Part shown: piece after piece, positions 40,433 through 49,409 of the stretch
Position numbering within the stretch: position 1 is the first letter of the stretch
Layout: every line of letters starts with the position of its first letter
Assembly (NCBI GenBank): GCA_023663145.1
Contig: JAMPHZ010000020.1
Location: forward strand, 1 to 49,409
DNA from: Odoribacter sp.
GTDB lineage: Bacteria > Bacteroidota > Bacteroidia > Bacteroidales > Muribaculaceae
Direction of reading: 5' to 3'
DNA length: 49,409 nt
Notes under the pieces: generated by a model
Database searches by the model: none
The model's input: the letters and a program-made list of their open reading frames with translations, nothing else
Told to the model about the DNA's origin: nothing
Translations under genes and position numbers: made by a program

Positions 40433-41341
40433 ATGAACAAAGTACTGTTAACATTGGCTTTGGGAGCAGGAGCTCTTATCGCCAATGCACAAGTGGTTGA
40501 GGTGCAGCAGGTTACTAAAGTCCCCGTACAGGGAGATCTTCAGGTAAACATCCCGCGCATCAGCCCCGACGGCCGCTTTGCCGTTGTTTCAAGCAACAGC
40601 GATCAGGCATTGTACCGTGTTGATCTAACCACAGGTGCTCAGACACGCGTGGCTGAGAACGGCTCAGCTCTTGAACTGTCTTTCACCCCGGGAAGCGAAG
40701 CCATCGTGTACAAGATGGCTACCGTGCGCGACAATCACATGCGCTACTACTCGGTTGAAGGTCTTGAACTCGAAACCGGTTATCACCGCACACTCGCCAA
40801 GGCTGCCCGTCACTGCGCCAGCTATACTGTATCACCCTCAGGCGTAGTTTCAATCAACGCCGGTGGCCGTTTCAGCGCCCGCTCGTTCGCCGGAAAGAAA
40901 GCTCAGGGCGGACAAGCTGTTGTTGGCATCCACTACGGACATCTCGAAGTCACAACACCCGACGGCCGCACCGTAAATCTTGACCCACAGGGCAAGGGCA
41001 GCTACCTATGGCCCTCACTGTCACCCGACGGAACAAAGATCACTTACTACCTCTCAGGCCACGGCTGCTTCGTGTGCAACCTCGACGGCTCTGACGTACG
41101 CCCATTAGGATATGTTCATGCACCCCGTTGGCTCAACAACGACATCGTAATCGGTTGCCAGGACTACGACAACGGTCAGTTCATTACTGCATCCTCCATC
41201 GTGGCCGCCAACCTCAATGGCGACATCCAGTCACTCACTGACCCGGCTCTGCTTGGCATCAACCCATCGGCCAGCGCCGACGGCAAAGCCATCTCTTTCT
41301 CAACCGCCACAGGCGACCTCTATGTCATCACTCTTAAATAA
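40433..41341 (+). CDS. Secreted TolB/PD40-type beta-propeller protein
   Basis: 302 residues with a signal peptide (cut after ANA). PD40/WD40-like propeller blades of the TolB type follow: INIPRISPDGRFAVVSS-like start (RISPDGRFAVVSS), LSFTPGSEAIVYKM, WPSLSPDGTKITYYLSG, INPSASADGKAISFST. There is no T9SS tail, so it is probably periplasmic. It starts a two-gene unit with the giant amidase 19 bases downstream, and I infer a role in binding or regulating that enzyme or peptidoglycan. Confidence 0.7.
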   Translation: MNKVLLTLALGAGALIANAQVVEVQQVTKVPVQGDLQVNIPRISPDGRFAVVSSNSDQALYRVDLTTGAQTRVAENGSALELSFTPGSEAIVYKMATVRDNHMRYYSVEGLELETGYHRTLAKAARHCASYTVSPSGVVSINAGGRFSARSFAGKKAQGGQAVVGIHYGHLEVTTPDGRTVNLDPQGKGSYLWPSLSPDGTKITYYLSGHGCFVCNLDGSDVRPLGYVHAPRWLNNDIVIGCQDYDNGQFITASSIVAANLNGDIQSLTDPALLGINPSASADGKAISFSTATGDLYVITLK

Positions 41342-41360
41342 CCCGTAAACATCTATCGCT

Positions 41361-44300
41361 ATGAACTACAAAGTATTACTTTCGGCGTTGTTGCTTATGG
41401 GCACCGCCACCGCACAGGCAAAAACCGCTGATGAACTGCGAATTTACATCAATCCCGGTCATGGTTCATGGACAGCTAATGACCGCCCGATGCAGGTAAT
41501 CGGCAAAGAAAAATATTCAGCGACAAACACCGATACAACCGGCTTCTTCGAAACCAACACCAACCTGTACAAGGGCTTCGGTATGCTGGAGAAACTCATC
41601 GAGATGGGATTCCCCTTCGACCGCACCCGCAATCAGACCGGCGAACGCTGGGAGATCGGAGCCGCCCGCGACCTTGAACAGAATCTCGTGATGAGCCGCG
41701 TAAAAAACGGTCCGTTCGAAGACAACAACACCACATCGTCAAAAAACTACATGCTCTACAACCGCAATCTTCTTGAGATTGCTACCGAGGTGGAACATAA
41801 CGAATTTGACCAGTTTGTATCAATCCATTCCAACGCCGCCACCACCGGTTCAACCGTGAACTACCACCTGTTCATGTACCGTGGCCACAATGGTAAGGAA
41901 AACGTGCTCGCACCCGGTTCATGGGAAATGGCCGAGGCTGCCGCCAAGTATTCTTTCCCCAACCCCCATGCGGCATGGTCAGCCACATACACATACATAA
42001 ACGGTGACATTGACTTCATGAGCTCCGACAAGACCGGCAGCACCAACGAGCTTGGCTACTACGGCTATCTCGGCGTGCTCAAGCACGGCACACCCGGTTA
42101 CCTCGTTGAAGGTTATTTCCACACTTATCTGCCCGCAACTCACCGCGGCATGAACTTCGACGTCGACTTCGTTGAAGGCATGCAGTATGCACGCGGCGTT
42201 GCCGAATATTTCAACCTCGAGAAACGTGACGGCACAGGTGAGATCTACGGTATCGTACGTGACGAACACGAACGCTTCGCCCACGACCTCTACAAGCCCA
42301 ACCCCACCACCGACGACATCTACCTGCCCCTCAACGGCGCAACCGCCACTCTTTTCAAAGATGGCACAAAGGTAGCTGAATACACCACCGACAACTTCTA
42401 CAACGGTGCTTTCGTATTCACAGGTCTGCAACCGGGCAAATACACCGTGACCCTCACCCATCCCGACTACAAGGAATGCGAACCCATCGAAGTTGAAGTA
42501 ACCGCAGGTCTCACCTCATATCCCAAGGCATTCCTCGAAGCCACCGACTACGAACCCCCGACAGATGTTCCCACCATCTACCCCGACTATCTGTCACAAT
42601 TAGGTTCAGTCGCTCCCGCCGACGAATACACCATGTCGACCGAATATGCCGACGTGGCCATTCCCGAACTTGAAGGCAAGATCATCCGCCGCACATTCAT
42701 CTACAACCACAAAATGTATATCCTGGCTCTTGACAAAGCCATCGAATACGTGGCTGCAGTTCCCGTAAATGATCAGGCCAAGGCTACTCTTATCGTTTAC
42801 GATCTTGACAAGAAAGAGATCATCACCACCGTGTCAACCGAAGGCACTTCAGGTTCTATCGCTCCTATCAGCGACATCCAGATCACTGCCGACGGTTACC
42901 TCCTCGCATGCAACGCTACCAAGAACCAATACGATGACGGACAAATTCAAACTGGTGACGCAGGCCGTGGCACATTCTACATCTACAAATGGAACAACGA
43001 CGAAAACGGCGTTCCTACCGGCAACCCCATAAGCTGGATCAGCACCAAGAACTCTGCTCTCTGGTACCGTGCATACCCCACCCGCTTCGTATATACCGGC
43101 ACAGCTCTTGAAGGCCAGGTAGTGGTACCAATGCCCACCGTAACCGGTCCTACCTACAACTCACGCGCCCTTACCATGATGATCATGGACGGCAAGGCTC
43201 AGTCAATCGTTGACTACAAGCCCACCAATGTGCCCGCACTCGGCAACTATGGCGAAGACCTCAACATGTTCCCCAACCCTGTTGACGAGACATCAGCCAT
43301 CATGCTTGACTCCAAGATCGGCATATCTTCCTGGAGCTTCAGCTCGCCTTTCGACGGGGCAATCAAGGGTAACGATGCCTTCACCGGTATCGACGGCCGC
43401 GCAGGCATGTTCAAATATGCCGGAGCATCATATCTAGTAAGCCCCGAAAATGCCGACGGCACAAACTCCGGCGTCAAACTCATCAACATGACCGAGAATA
43501 TCCACCAGGCCAAGGTTACACCCGTCATCCTTGACGCTCCCATCAAAGCTGTGGCCGCAGAAGCCACCTCAGCTGCCGGCGAAACCGAGGTTGTACGCGA
43601 CTACATGGGCACAGTGACCGGCGGTTGGATAAACATCTACCTCCTGCGCAACGGCAAAATCACCAAGCTCACAACCAAGAACGTTGAACAGCCCCAGGGC
43701 CGCCGCGAATTCGCATATGGCCTGTCAATGGAGAAGAATGACGACTTCTTCGAGATCTCATACAAGGTCACCGGCGATGCCCCCGAGGCCAACCTCCTTC
43801 TCACTCCTGAGAACGGCGAGACTATCACAATCCCCATGGGTGCCGTTGAACATGGCGAGAATTACTTCTCAGTTGCCAAGAGTGACCTCGTGCCCGACAC
43901 AAAATACAGCTGGGCTATTGAAGTTGTATCCACCGCAATTCCCCAGATGGGCCTCATCAAGAGCGAAGCCAGCGGTCTTACCGTACGCGGCGGTGTTATT
44001 CCAATCACAGACCCCGAATATGATTCATTCGGCTACACCGCAGTAGGTCATGGCAACAACCAGGGTATAGACCTCTACGACCCCGAAGGAAACCTCGTTG
44101 CAAGCCGCCTCTTCGTAAGCCACAAACTTTTCGGTGGCGAGAACGGCTCAAATGGCAAGTCAAACCAGTCCAACCCCTTCCGTGGTAACGAACGCAACGG
44201 TTACGCAGTATTCTCGACATGGGGCGATGCCGGCTACGGTATGGTAGCGATCAACCCCGCCAACGGAGAGGAAGAACCCTTCACCCTCTTTGCCGGCGAG

Positions 44301-45140
44301 AAACAAAGCGGAGGACACTTCATCCATAACGGTGCCATTCTCGGTGGCGGTAACGCCGGTTTCACATTCGTAGGAACAGGCGACGACACACACGTCATCT
44401 CATTCAGCGAAGACCACGAAGGCAAAAACGGCAAGGGTGATACAGAAAATGGCCTTGTCAAGTACCACCTTGGCAGCGGATGGCAGATTACCGAAGCCCC
44501 CGAAGTTCTCGGCTTCAAGAACCTGCTCGCCAACCAGAACGTTGATCTCTGCACATGGGGCGACGGTGTATTCGCAGCACAGATCCGCGAGGTTGAGAAC
44601 AACCAGCCCGCATGTCCCGCATTCGCCTACATCTCCAATGTACTCACCGATCCCAAGGTTACCATGACAGGCGCCGATGCCGACATCATCGCCAACGTAC
44701 TCCACTCATCGACAGGTATCGCCATATCGGTCGACGGTAAGACACTCGCTGTATCTTACCGCACCGCAATCGGTATCTTCGACGTTGAATGGAACAACGG
44801 CGTACCAGCACTCACATTCAAGTTCAACTATCCCGTTGAATCAAACACCTGGGCTCACCTGCGCTTTGACGCTGCCGGCAACCTCCACACCTACTTACGC
44901 GAAGGCGGATACCGAGTTTACTCACTCCCGTCAGCACGCCCCGCAGCAACCACCGCAGCACGTCAGAACATGCTGATCGAAATCCCGAGCGGTGTTGAGG
45001 AAATTTCAGCTGCCGATGCAGTCGCAGCCGACGCTGTTTACTACAACCTCCAGGGTGTTCGTGTTGACGCTCAGTCACTCACTCCCGGTGTTTACGTGAA
45101 AGTTGCAGGATCTTCTGCCTCAAAAGTACTCATCAAGTAA
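41361..45140 (+). CDS. Giant T9SS-exported N-acetylmuramoyl-L-alanine amidase
   Basis: Amidase_3 enzymes cut the bond between MurNAc and the stem peptide in peptidoglycan. The 1259-residue protein has a signal peptide (cut after AQA). Its N-terminal amidase domain shows zinc-ligand candidates His34 (YINPGHGSW), Glu64 (GFFETNTNL) and His156 (FVSIHSNAA). A carboxypeptidase-regulatory-like beta domain follows (ATLFKDGTKVAEYTT, GLQPGKYTVTLTHPDY), then about 700 residues of all-beta, probably propeller-like sequence, and a T9SS tail (VYYNLQGVRVDAQSLTPGVY). Export to the outer surface means it may act on peptidoglycan of other cells or on released fragments. A strong terminator follows. Confidence 0.8.
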   Translation: MNYKVLLSALLLMGTATAQAKTADELRIYINPGHGSWTANDRPMQVIGKEKYSATNTDTTGFFETNTNLYKGFGMLEKLIEMGFPFDRTRNQTGERWEIGAARDLEQNLVMSRVKNGPFEDNNTTSSKNYMLYNRNLLEIATEVEHNEFDQFVSIHSNAATTGSTVNYHLFMYRGHNGKENVLAPGSWEMAEAAAKYSFPNPHAAWSATYTYINGDIDFMSSDKTGSTNELGYYGYLGVLKHGTPGYLVEGYFHTYLPATHRGMNFDVDFVEGMQYARGVAEYFNLEKRDGTGEIYGIVRDEHERFAHDLYKPNPTTDDIYLPLNGATATLFKDGTKVAEYTTDNFYNGAFVFTGLQPGKYTVTLTHPDYKECEPIEVEVTAGLTSYPKAFLEATDYEPPTDVPTIYPDYLSQLGSVAPADEYTMSTEYADVAIPELEGKIIRRTFIYNHKMYILALDKAIEYVAAVPVNDQAKATLIVYDLDKKEIITTVSTEGTSGSIAPISDIQITADGYLLACNATKNQYDDGQIQTGDAGRGTFYIYKWNNDENGVPTGNPISWISTKNSALWYRAYPTRFVYTGTALEGQVVVPMPTVTGPTYNSRALTMMIMDGKAQSIVDYKPTNVPALGNYGEDLNMFPNPVDETSAIMLDSKIGISSWSFSSPFDGAIKGNDAFTGIDGRAGMFKYAGASYLVSPENADGTNSGVKLINMTENIHQAKVTPVILDAPIKAVAAEATSAAGETEVVRDYMGTVTGGWINIYLLRNGKITKLTTKNVEQPQGRREFAYGLSMEKNDDFFEISYKVTGDAPEANLLLTPENGETITIPMGAVEHGENYFSVAKSDLVPDTKYSWAIEVVSTAIPQMGLIKSEASGLTVRGGVIPITDPEYDSFGYTAVGHGNNQGIDLYDPEGNLVASRLFVSHKLFGGENGSNGKSNQSNPFRGNERNGYAVFSTWGDAGYGMVAINPANGEEEPFTLFAGEKQSGGHFIHNGAILGGGNAGFTFVGTGDDTHVISFSEDHEGKNGKGDTENGLVKYHLGSGWQITEAPEVLGFKNLLANQNVDLCTWGDGVFAAQIREVENNQPACPAFAYISNVLTDPKVTMTGADADIIANVLHSSTGIAISVDGKTLAVSYRTAIGIFDVEWNNGVPALTFKFNYPVESNTWAHLRFDAAGNLHTYLREGGYRVYSLPSARPAATTAARQNMLIEIPSGVEEISAADAVAADAVYYNLQGVRVDAQSLTPGVYVKVAGSSASKVLIK

Positions 45141-45160
45141 TCACCTGATACATATTACCG

Positions 45161-45196
45161 AAGCCGCCGGCCATACCTTGGACCGGCGGCTTTTTT
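45161..45196 (+). terminator. Intrinsic terminator after the amidase gene
   Basis: AAGCCGCCGG / CCGGCGGCTT, a 10-bp stem with a 12-base loop, runs into TTTTTT. Confidence 0.92.
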
Positions 45197-45247
45197 CGTA
45201 TCCCGCAGACAGCTCTGCAGGCCACCTTAAATCTATACCTTTTTATT

Positions 45248-45277
45248 TTGCAGGATAGAATTATTTGTTTACCTTTG
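45248..45277 (+). promoter_or_regulatory. Promoter of korAB
   Basis: TTG at 45248-45250 and TACCTTTG at 45270-45277 with 19 bases between match the Bacteroidetes promoter. The leader is about 45 bases. Confidence 0.7.
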
Positions 45278-45330
45278 CCACATGTTACGAGGCCTATTGG
45301 CCCTTTTATGATAAATGACCCTAAATCAAT

Positions 45331-47181
45331 ATGTTAGAGAAAACAAATGTTAAAGTTCTCGACAAAGTTGTAGTGCGTTTCTCGGGCGACTCGGGCGACG
45401 GCATGCAACTTGCCGGTAACATTTTCACCAATGTTTCGGCAGGGGTGGGAAATCAGGTATCCACATTTCCCGACTACCCTGCAGAAATCCGCGCTCCGCA
45501 AGGTTCACTGAGCGGTGTCTCTGGATTTCAGGTCAGCGTGGGAGTTGGAGTCCACACTCCCGGTGACCTCTGCGACGTTCTCATTGCCATGAATCCCGCT
45601 GCCCTCAAGCAGAATGTAAAATTTCTGAAACCCGGCGGAGTCATTATAGTTGACATCGACTCGTTCAAGGCGCCCGACCTGCGCAAGGCTCTGTTCACCA
45701 CCGACGATCCGTTCACCGAGCTTGGCATAAACGCACAGGTACTCGAAGTGCCGGTCACTGCAATGACAAAGGCTGCGCTCGAAGACTCAGGCCTCGATAA
45801 CCGCAGCGTACTCAAATGCCGGAACATATTCGCGCTCGGCCTCGTCTGCTGGCTCTTCGACCGGCCGCTTGACAGCGCCCTCCATCATCTCAAAAAGAAA
45901 TTTGCCCGTAAACCGGCTATTTTCGAGGCTAACGCCAAAGTAATTGAAGCAGGCTACAACTACGGCAACAACATACACGCCTCAGTATCTACATACCGCA
46001 TCGAAAGCGATGAACCCGTCAAGGGCGTATATACCGACATCAATGGCAATACAGCCACCGCGTGGGGACTTATAATGGCATCCCAGAAATCGGGGCGTCC
46101 TCTTTTCCTCGGCTCATATCCTATAACTCCGGCCACTGACATCCTCCACGAACTCGCCAAGCGCAAAGATTTGGGCGTTAAAGCGATACAGATGGAAGAC
46201 GAAATCGCCGGCGTATGCTCGGCTATCGGCGCTTCTTTTGCAGGCAACCTCGCTGTAACATCAACATCAGGTCCCGGCCTCGCCCTCAAGAGCGAAGGCA
46301 TAGGCCTTGCGGTTATGGCCGAACTGCCACTTGTTGTAATTGACGTGCAACGCGGTGGCCCCTCGACAGGCCTGCCAACCAAGACCGAGCAGACTGACCT
46401 CATGCAAGCATTATACGGCCGTAACGGCGAATCTCCGGTTGCTGTGGTAGCCGCCGCTACCCCCACCGACTGCTTCACCATGGCTTTTGAGGCAGCACGC
46501 ATCGCCATCGAGCACATGACCCCGGTGATTCTACTTACCGATGCATTCATAGGCAATGGCTCCAGCGCATGGCGAATTCCCGAAGACAACGAATATCCCG
46601 AGATAAAAGTTCCCTACGTTGACCCCTCACATTTAGCCTCGGGATGGCGCCCCTACGACCGCGATGAACACTCAAAAGTACGCTCATGGGCAATTCCCGG
46701 GACCGAAGGTGCAATGCACCGTCTCGGCGGCCTCGAAAAGGACTTCGTCACCGGTGCAATATCCACCGACCCCGTAAACCACGAAAAGATGGTGAACATC
46801 CGCCGCGAGAAGATCGCACGCATCGCCGATGATATTCCGGCCCTTGAGCTTAACGGAGATGCCGATGCCGATACACTCCTGATTGGATGGGGCGGAACCT
46901 ACGGGCATCTGCGCACCGCCACCGAGGAACTCAATGCCGAAGGCACCCCCGTGGCACTCGCCCACTTCCGTTATATAAATCCGCTCCCCGCCAATGCTCT
47001 TGAAACCATCAGACGTTACAAACGCGTGGTTGTGGCCGAACTTAACACCGGCATGTTTGCCGACTTCCTTCAGAGCAAGCTTCCCGGCGTAGAAATTCTG
47101 CGTATCAATAAAATCCAGGGACAGCCTTTTACCGTTACAGAAATCAAGGAAAGTCTCAACCGCTTCATCACCAACGCTTGA
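45331..47181 (+). CDS. korA: 2-oxoacid (2-oxoglutarate type) : ferredoxin oxidoreductase, alpha subunit
   Basis: This subunit joins the gamma and alpha parts of the enzyme that oxidises 2-oxoglutarate to succinyl-CoA with ferredoxin, or fixes CO2 in reverse. The 616-residue protein has the gamma domain first (VVRFSGDSGDGMQLAGN, FPDYPAEIRAPQGSLSGVSG). The alpha pyrimidine-binding domain follows (GSYPITPATDILHELA, QMEDEIAGVCSAIGASFAG, TSTSGPGLALKSEGIGLAVM), and then the C-terminal domain (IGWGGTYGHLRTA). The beta subunit starts 4 bases later. Specificity for 2-oxoglutarate over other 2-oxoacids is inferred from this domain fusion. Confidence 0.92.
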   Translation: MLEKTNVKVLDKVVVRFSGDSGDGMQLAGNIFTNVSAGVGNQVSTFPDYPAEIRAPQGSLSGVSGFQVSVGVGVHTPGDLCDVLIAMNPAALKQNVKFLKPGGVIIVDIDSFKAPDLRKALFTTDDPFTELGINAQVLEVPVTAMTKAALEDSGLDNRSVLKCRNIFALGLVCWLFDRPLDSALHHLKKKFARKPAIFEANAKVIEAGYNYGNNIHASVSTYRIESDEPVKGVYTDINGNTATAWGLIMASQKSGRPLFLGSYPITPATDILHELAKRKDLGVKAIQMEDEIAGVCSAIGASFAGNLAVTSTSGPGLALKSEGIGLAVMAELPLVVIDVQRGGPSTGLPTKTEQTDLMQALYGRNGESPVAVVAAATPTDCFTMAFEAARIAIEHMTPVILLTDAFIGNGSSAWRIPEDNEYPEIKVPYVDPSHLASGWRPYDRDEHSKVRSWAIPGTEGAMHRLGGLEKDFVTGAISTDPVNHEKMVNIRREKIARIADDIPALELNGDADADTLLIGWGGTYGHLRTATEELNAEGTPVALAHFRYINPLPANALETIRRYKRVVVAELNTGMFADFLQSKLPGVEILRINKIQGQPFTVTEIKESLNRFITNA

Positions 47182-47185
47182 AACC

Positions 47186-48196
47186 ATGGAAAATAACTAT
47201 ACAGCAGCTTCCTATAAGAGCGACCAATCAGTGCGCTGGTGCCCCGGTTGCGGCGACCACGCCATTCTGAACACCCTCCACAAGGCAATGGCAACCTTGG
47301 GTGTCGCACCTCACAATACAGCCGTAATATCCGGCATCGGGTGCTCGTCACGACTGCCATATTATATGAACACATATGGTTTCCACACAATCCACGGCCG
47401 CGCGGCAGCTATCGCCACCGGCTTCAAAGTGGCCAATCCGGAAATGACTGTGTGGCAGATCTCAGGAGACGGCGACGGACTCGCCATCGGCGGTAACCAC
47501 TTCATTCATGCCGTACGCCGTAATATCGATATAAACATCATTCTCTTCAACAACAAAATATACGGCCTCACCAAAGGTCAGTATTCACCCACAAGCGAGC
47601 GAGGGTTTGTCTCAAAATCATCTCCTTACGGCACTGTTGAAGATCCGTTCATACCAGCCGAACTCGTTTTCGGCGCACGCGGAAACTTCTTCGCGAGATC
47701 AATTGACGTAGAACTCGCCACATCACAGGAGGTCCTCGTCGCCGCCGCACGCCACAAAGGCACCGCTGTCACCGAGATTCTCCAGAACTGTGTCATCTTC
47801 AACAACGGTATCCATAACCCGATTACAGACAAGGAGGTGCGTGCAGAGCGTACAATCCATCTACGTCATGGCGAGAAGATGCTCTTCGGAAAAGACAACG
47901 AATTCGGTCTCGTGCAAGATGGGTTCGGACTCAAGGCCGTTCGCATAGGAAACGATGGTTATACCATTGACGACGTGCTCGTGCACGATGCACATACACC
48001 ATCCAACTTCCTGCATCAGCAATTGGCAATGATGGACGGCAAGGCCCTCCCACTCGCCATCGGTGTCATACGCGACGTAGAATCTCCCACTTACGAAACC
48101 GGTGTTTCCGAACAGGTTGATAACGTGCGGGCATCTCACGGTTTCGACTCCCTGCGCCAGATGATACTTGCAGGAGAAACCTGGACAGTAGAATAA
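47186..48196 (+). CDS. korB: 2-oxoacid (2-oxoglutarate type) : ferredoxin oxidoreductase, beta subunit
   Basis: The beta subunit binds thiamine diphosphate and a 4Fe-4S cluster. The 336-residue protein has the cysteine pair WCPGCGDHAIL, further Cys in GIGCSSRLPYY, the TPP motif GDGDGLAIGGNHFIHAVRRN...NNKIYGLTKGQYSPTS, and ILQNCVIFNNG with a further cluster Cys. It pairs with korA in a two-gene operon that ends in a strong terminator. No separate delta ferredoxin gene is present, as expected for the two-subunit form. Confidence 0.93.
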   Translation: MENNYTAASYKSDQSVRWCPGCGDHAILNTLHKAMATLGVAPHNTAVISGIGCSSRLPYYMNTYGFHTIHGRAAAIATGFKVANPEMTVWQISGDGDGLAIGGNHFIHAVRRNIDINIILFNNKIYGLTKGQYSPTSERGFVSKSSPYGTVEDPFIPAELVFGARGNFFARSIDVELATSQEVLVAAARHKGTAVTEILQNCVIFNNGIHNPITDKEVRAERTIHLRHGEKMLFGKDNEFGLVQDGFGLKAVRIGNDGYTIDDVLVHDAHTPSNFLHQQLAMMDGKALPLAIGVIRDVESPTYETGVSEQVDNVRASHGFDSLRQMILAGETWTVE

Positions 48197-48224
48197 TTCC
48201 GACTCAACAACAACCTCAATATAT

Positions 48225-48262
48225 GTCAGGAGCCGCATGTCTCTGCGGCTCCTGACTTTTTT
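48225..48262 (+). terminator. Intrinsic terminator after korB
   Basis: GTCAGGAGCCGCA / TGCGGCTCCTGAC, a 13-bp perfect stem with a 6-base loop, followed by TTTTTT. Confidence 0.93.
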
Positions 48263-48361
48263 CTTTTATCAATCCTCTGGCAAAATATTGTTAATTTATG
48301 CAATCACAGAGGATATTAGGAATAATTGGTTGTTATAATTGTAACACGACGTTTTACAATT

Positions 48362-49252
48362 ATGAAGAAGACCTTGATAATCCTATTATTACTGTTACCG
48401 GCAACTGTGTTCCGGATGGGAGCACAGGTCGCAGGCAATGATTCTATAGCAACAGATTCCGCTCAGAGGTTTGCGCCGGCTCATATCGGGGTGACCTTTG
48501 ATAACACATATGAAACTATACTGACTCCCCGCCTGCCTGAGCCATTTGTTCCGGTGGCAATATCTGACAGCCTTCTGCCTGAACGCCGGCACTCATGGAT
48601 TTCACCATACACATTGCCATATACACGCCATGCCGTGAACCCAAACTGGCATCGCATGTGGATCAACACCGCCGTGCTCTCAGGAGCTTTCGTAGGAACC
48701 TTATTCGTGCTCGAACTACTCCCCGAAGATGCCACCTCCTGGAACCGCGCGTCAATCCAGCAGACTCCTATGTTCAAACGTTGGTTCCGCAACATCTTCA
48801 AAAGAGGACCCGAATGGGACCATGACAACCCCATCTTCAACTACGTGCTCCATCCTTATGCCGGCGCGGCTTATTTCATGGCAGCCCGTTCATGCGGTTT
48901 CAGTTTCTGGGGATCGCTGCTTTATTCAGCTGCAATATCTACAGTAGGATGGGAGTTCGGCATCGAGGCATTCATGGAGCGCCCTTCTTACCAGGACATC
49001 TTCGTCACGCCTATCGTTGGTAGTGTTCTTGGCGAACTATGTTATCGTGGCAAGCATGCCATCATCAACCGTGGATACGAACTATTGGGCTCGCCTGTGC
49101 TTGGACATGTCGCCTGCTTCTTCCTTGACCCAGTCAACGAAGTCGTTGATCTTTTCAGAGGAAATCCCGCTTCGCCCTACGCCAAGCGCCGACGCATAGA
49201 ATCAAGCTTCGCTCCATCACCTTCAGGATTTGCATTGATCGTTAAATTCTGA
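48362..49252 (+). CDS. DUF3943-family membrane/outer-membrane protein
   Basis: The start at MKKTLIILLLLLP gives 296 residues with a signal peptide (cut near GAQ); an ATG 12 codons earlier would place extra residues before the signal. The mature part contains a hydrophobic stretch (WINTAVLSGAFVGTLFVLELLP) and the DUF3943 region (DNPIFNYVLHPYAGAAYFMAARSCGFSFWGSLLY, STVGWEFGIEAFMERPSYQD, cited in pieces: NYVLHPYAGAAYF, VGWEFGIEAFMERPSYQD). The family is common in Gram-negative bacteria and its function is not known. It stands alone behind the korB terminator. The remaining 157 bases to the window end are AT-rich with no gene seen. Confidence 0.75.
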   Translation: MKKTLIILLLLLPATVFRMGAQVAGNDSIATDSAQRFAPAHIGVTFDNTYETILTPRLPEPFVPVAISDSLLPERRHSWISPYTLPYTRHAVNPNWHRMWINTAVLSGAFVGTLFVLELLPEDATSWNRASIQQTPMFKRWFRNIFKRGPEWDHDNPIFNYVLHPYAGAAYFMAARSCGFSFWGSLLYSAAISTVGWEFGIEAFMERPSYQDIFVTPIVGSVLGELCYRGKHAIINRGYELLGSPVLGHVACFFLDPVNEVVDLFRGNPASPYAKRRRIESSFAPSPSGFALIVKF

Positions 49253-49409
49253 TGATGGACTCTATAATCCACAATCATTCTTTGCATGAAATGACGCTCA
49301 TTTTAGGTGTAAAAACAAACACAATTATGTTACAGAATCAACACAAATATATCATTGTAACAGCTGTGTAACAATTTGTGAAATTTTTAAATCACTGTTT
49401 TACAGCGTG

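Noticed and set aside
45960..47187. Long - strand open frames opposite korA
   Set aside because: They are shadows of the GC-rich korA codons; korA motifs are unambiguous in the + frame.
49374..49396. Possible Rex operator (TTGTGAAA-like)
   Set aside because: The second half-site does not complete the palindrome, and no gene is visible downstream to support it.
1..49409. CRISPR arrays, prophage or conjugative element
   Set aside because: No regularly spaced repeats, phage structural genes, integrase with attachment repeats or transfer genes are seen; xerD has the features of the chromosomal recombinase.

Overview
The window looks like a chromosome segment of a gut Bacteroidales bacterium, most likely of the Muribaculaceae (S24-7) type. 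That placement is inferred from several signs: TAnnTTTG promoter boxes in front of many genes, a SusC/SusD pair, a complete-looking type IX secretion (T9SS) theme (PorV, PorU and cargo with C-terminal sorting tails ending in patterns like YYNLQGV..GIYI.RQG), Rex, and a two-subunit 2-oxoacid:ferredoxin oxidoreductase. No rRNA, CRISPR array, complete transposon or prophage is visible.

Layout. 1-9.5 kb (mostly + strand): the 3' part of pnp, porV, tRNA-Gln(TTG), a gap holding a possible small gene or structured RNA, an Lrp/AsnC regulator on the - strand, a second gap with a candidate small RNA, then rex, a degenerate fumarylacetoacetate-hydrolase-like gene and porU. 9.5-12 kb (- strand): an unusual two-gene unit made of a HUH-transposase-like/Rossmann-like protein and an ABC-type ATPase fused to a DUF4435/Toprim-like nuclease domain. 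12-15 kb: xerD on +, facing a compact - strand operon of a LytTR regulator, an FHA/two-TM/zinc-ribbon protein and a secreted caspase-like protein. 15-31.4 kb (- strand): a polysaccharide utilisation locus for beta-1,3-glucan (laminarin or fungal/yeast glucan type). In transcription order it holds SusC, SusD, a small surface protein, GH16, GH16, GH3, GH128 and two paralogous T9SS-exported binding proteins. The four enzyme genes overlap by 4 bases each. 31.6-36.3 kb (+): the divergently transcribed membrane sensor/LuxR-type regulator of the locus, followed closely by an exported flavin/Fe-S membrane protein and an exported nitroreductase. 36.3-40.2 kb (-): an overlapping chain of a leucine-rich-repeat surface protein, trmB, mrp and aroQ. 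40.4-45.1 kb (+): a secreted beta-propeller protein and a giant T9SS-exported N-acetylmuramoyl-L-alanine amidase. 45.3-49.4 kb (+): korA-korB and a DUF3943 protein.

How it fits together. PorV and PorU are the outer-membrane shuttle and sortase that would export and anchor the tailed proteins of the same window (glucan binders, GH16, GH128, amidase, LRR protein), so secretion machinery and cargo are sampled together. The glucan locus would bind beta-1,3-glucan at the surface, cut it with GH16/GH128, import it by SusC/SusD and finish it with GH3. The most novel-looking parts are the LytTR-FHA-caspase operon, the HUH-like plus ATPase-Toprim pair, the rex-coupled pseudoenzyme, and the two gaps around lrp. 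All assignments come from reading motifs and context; no database search was run.
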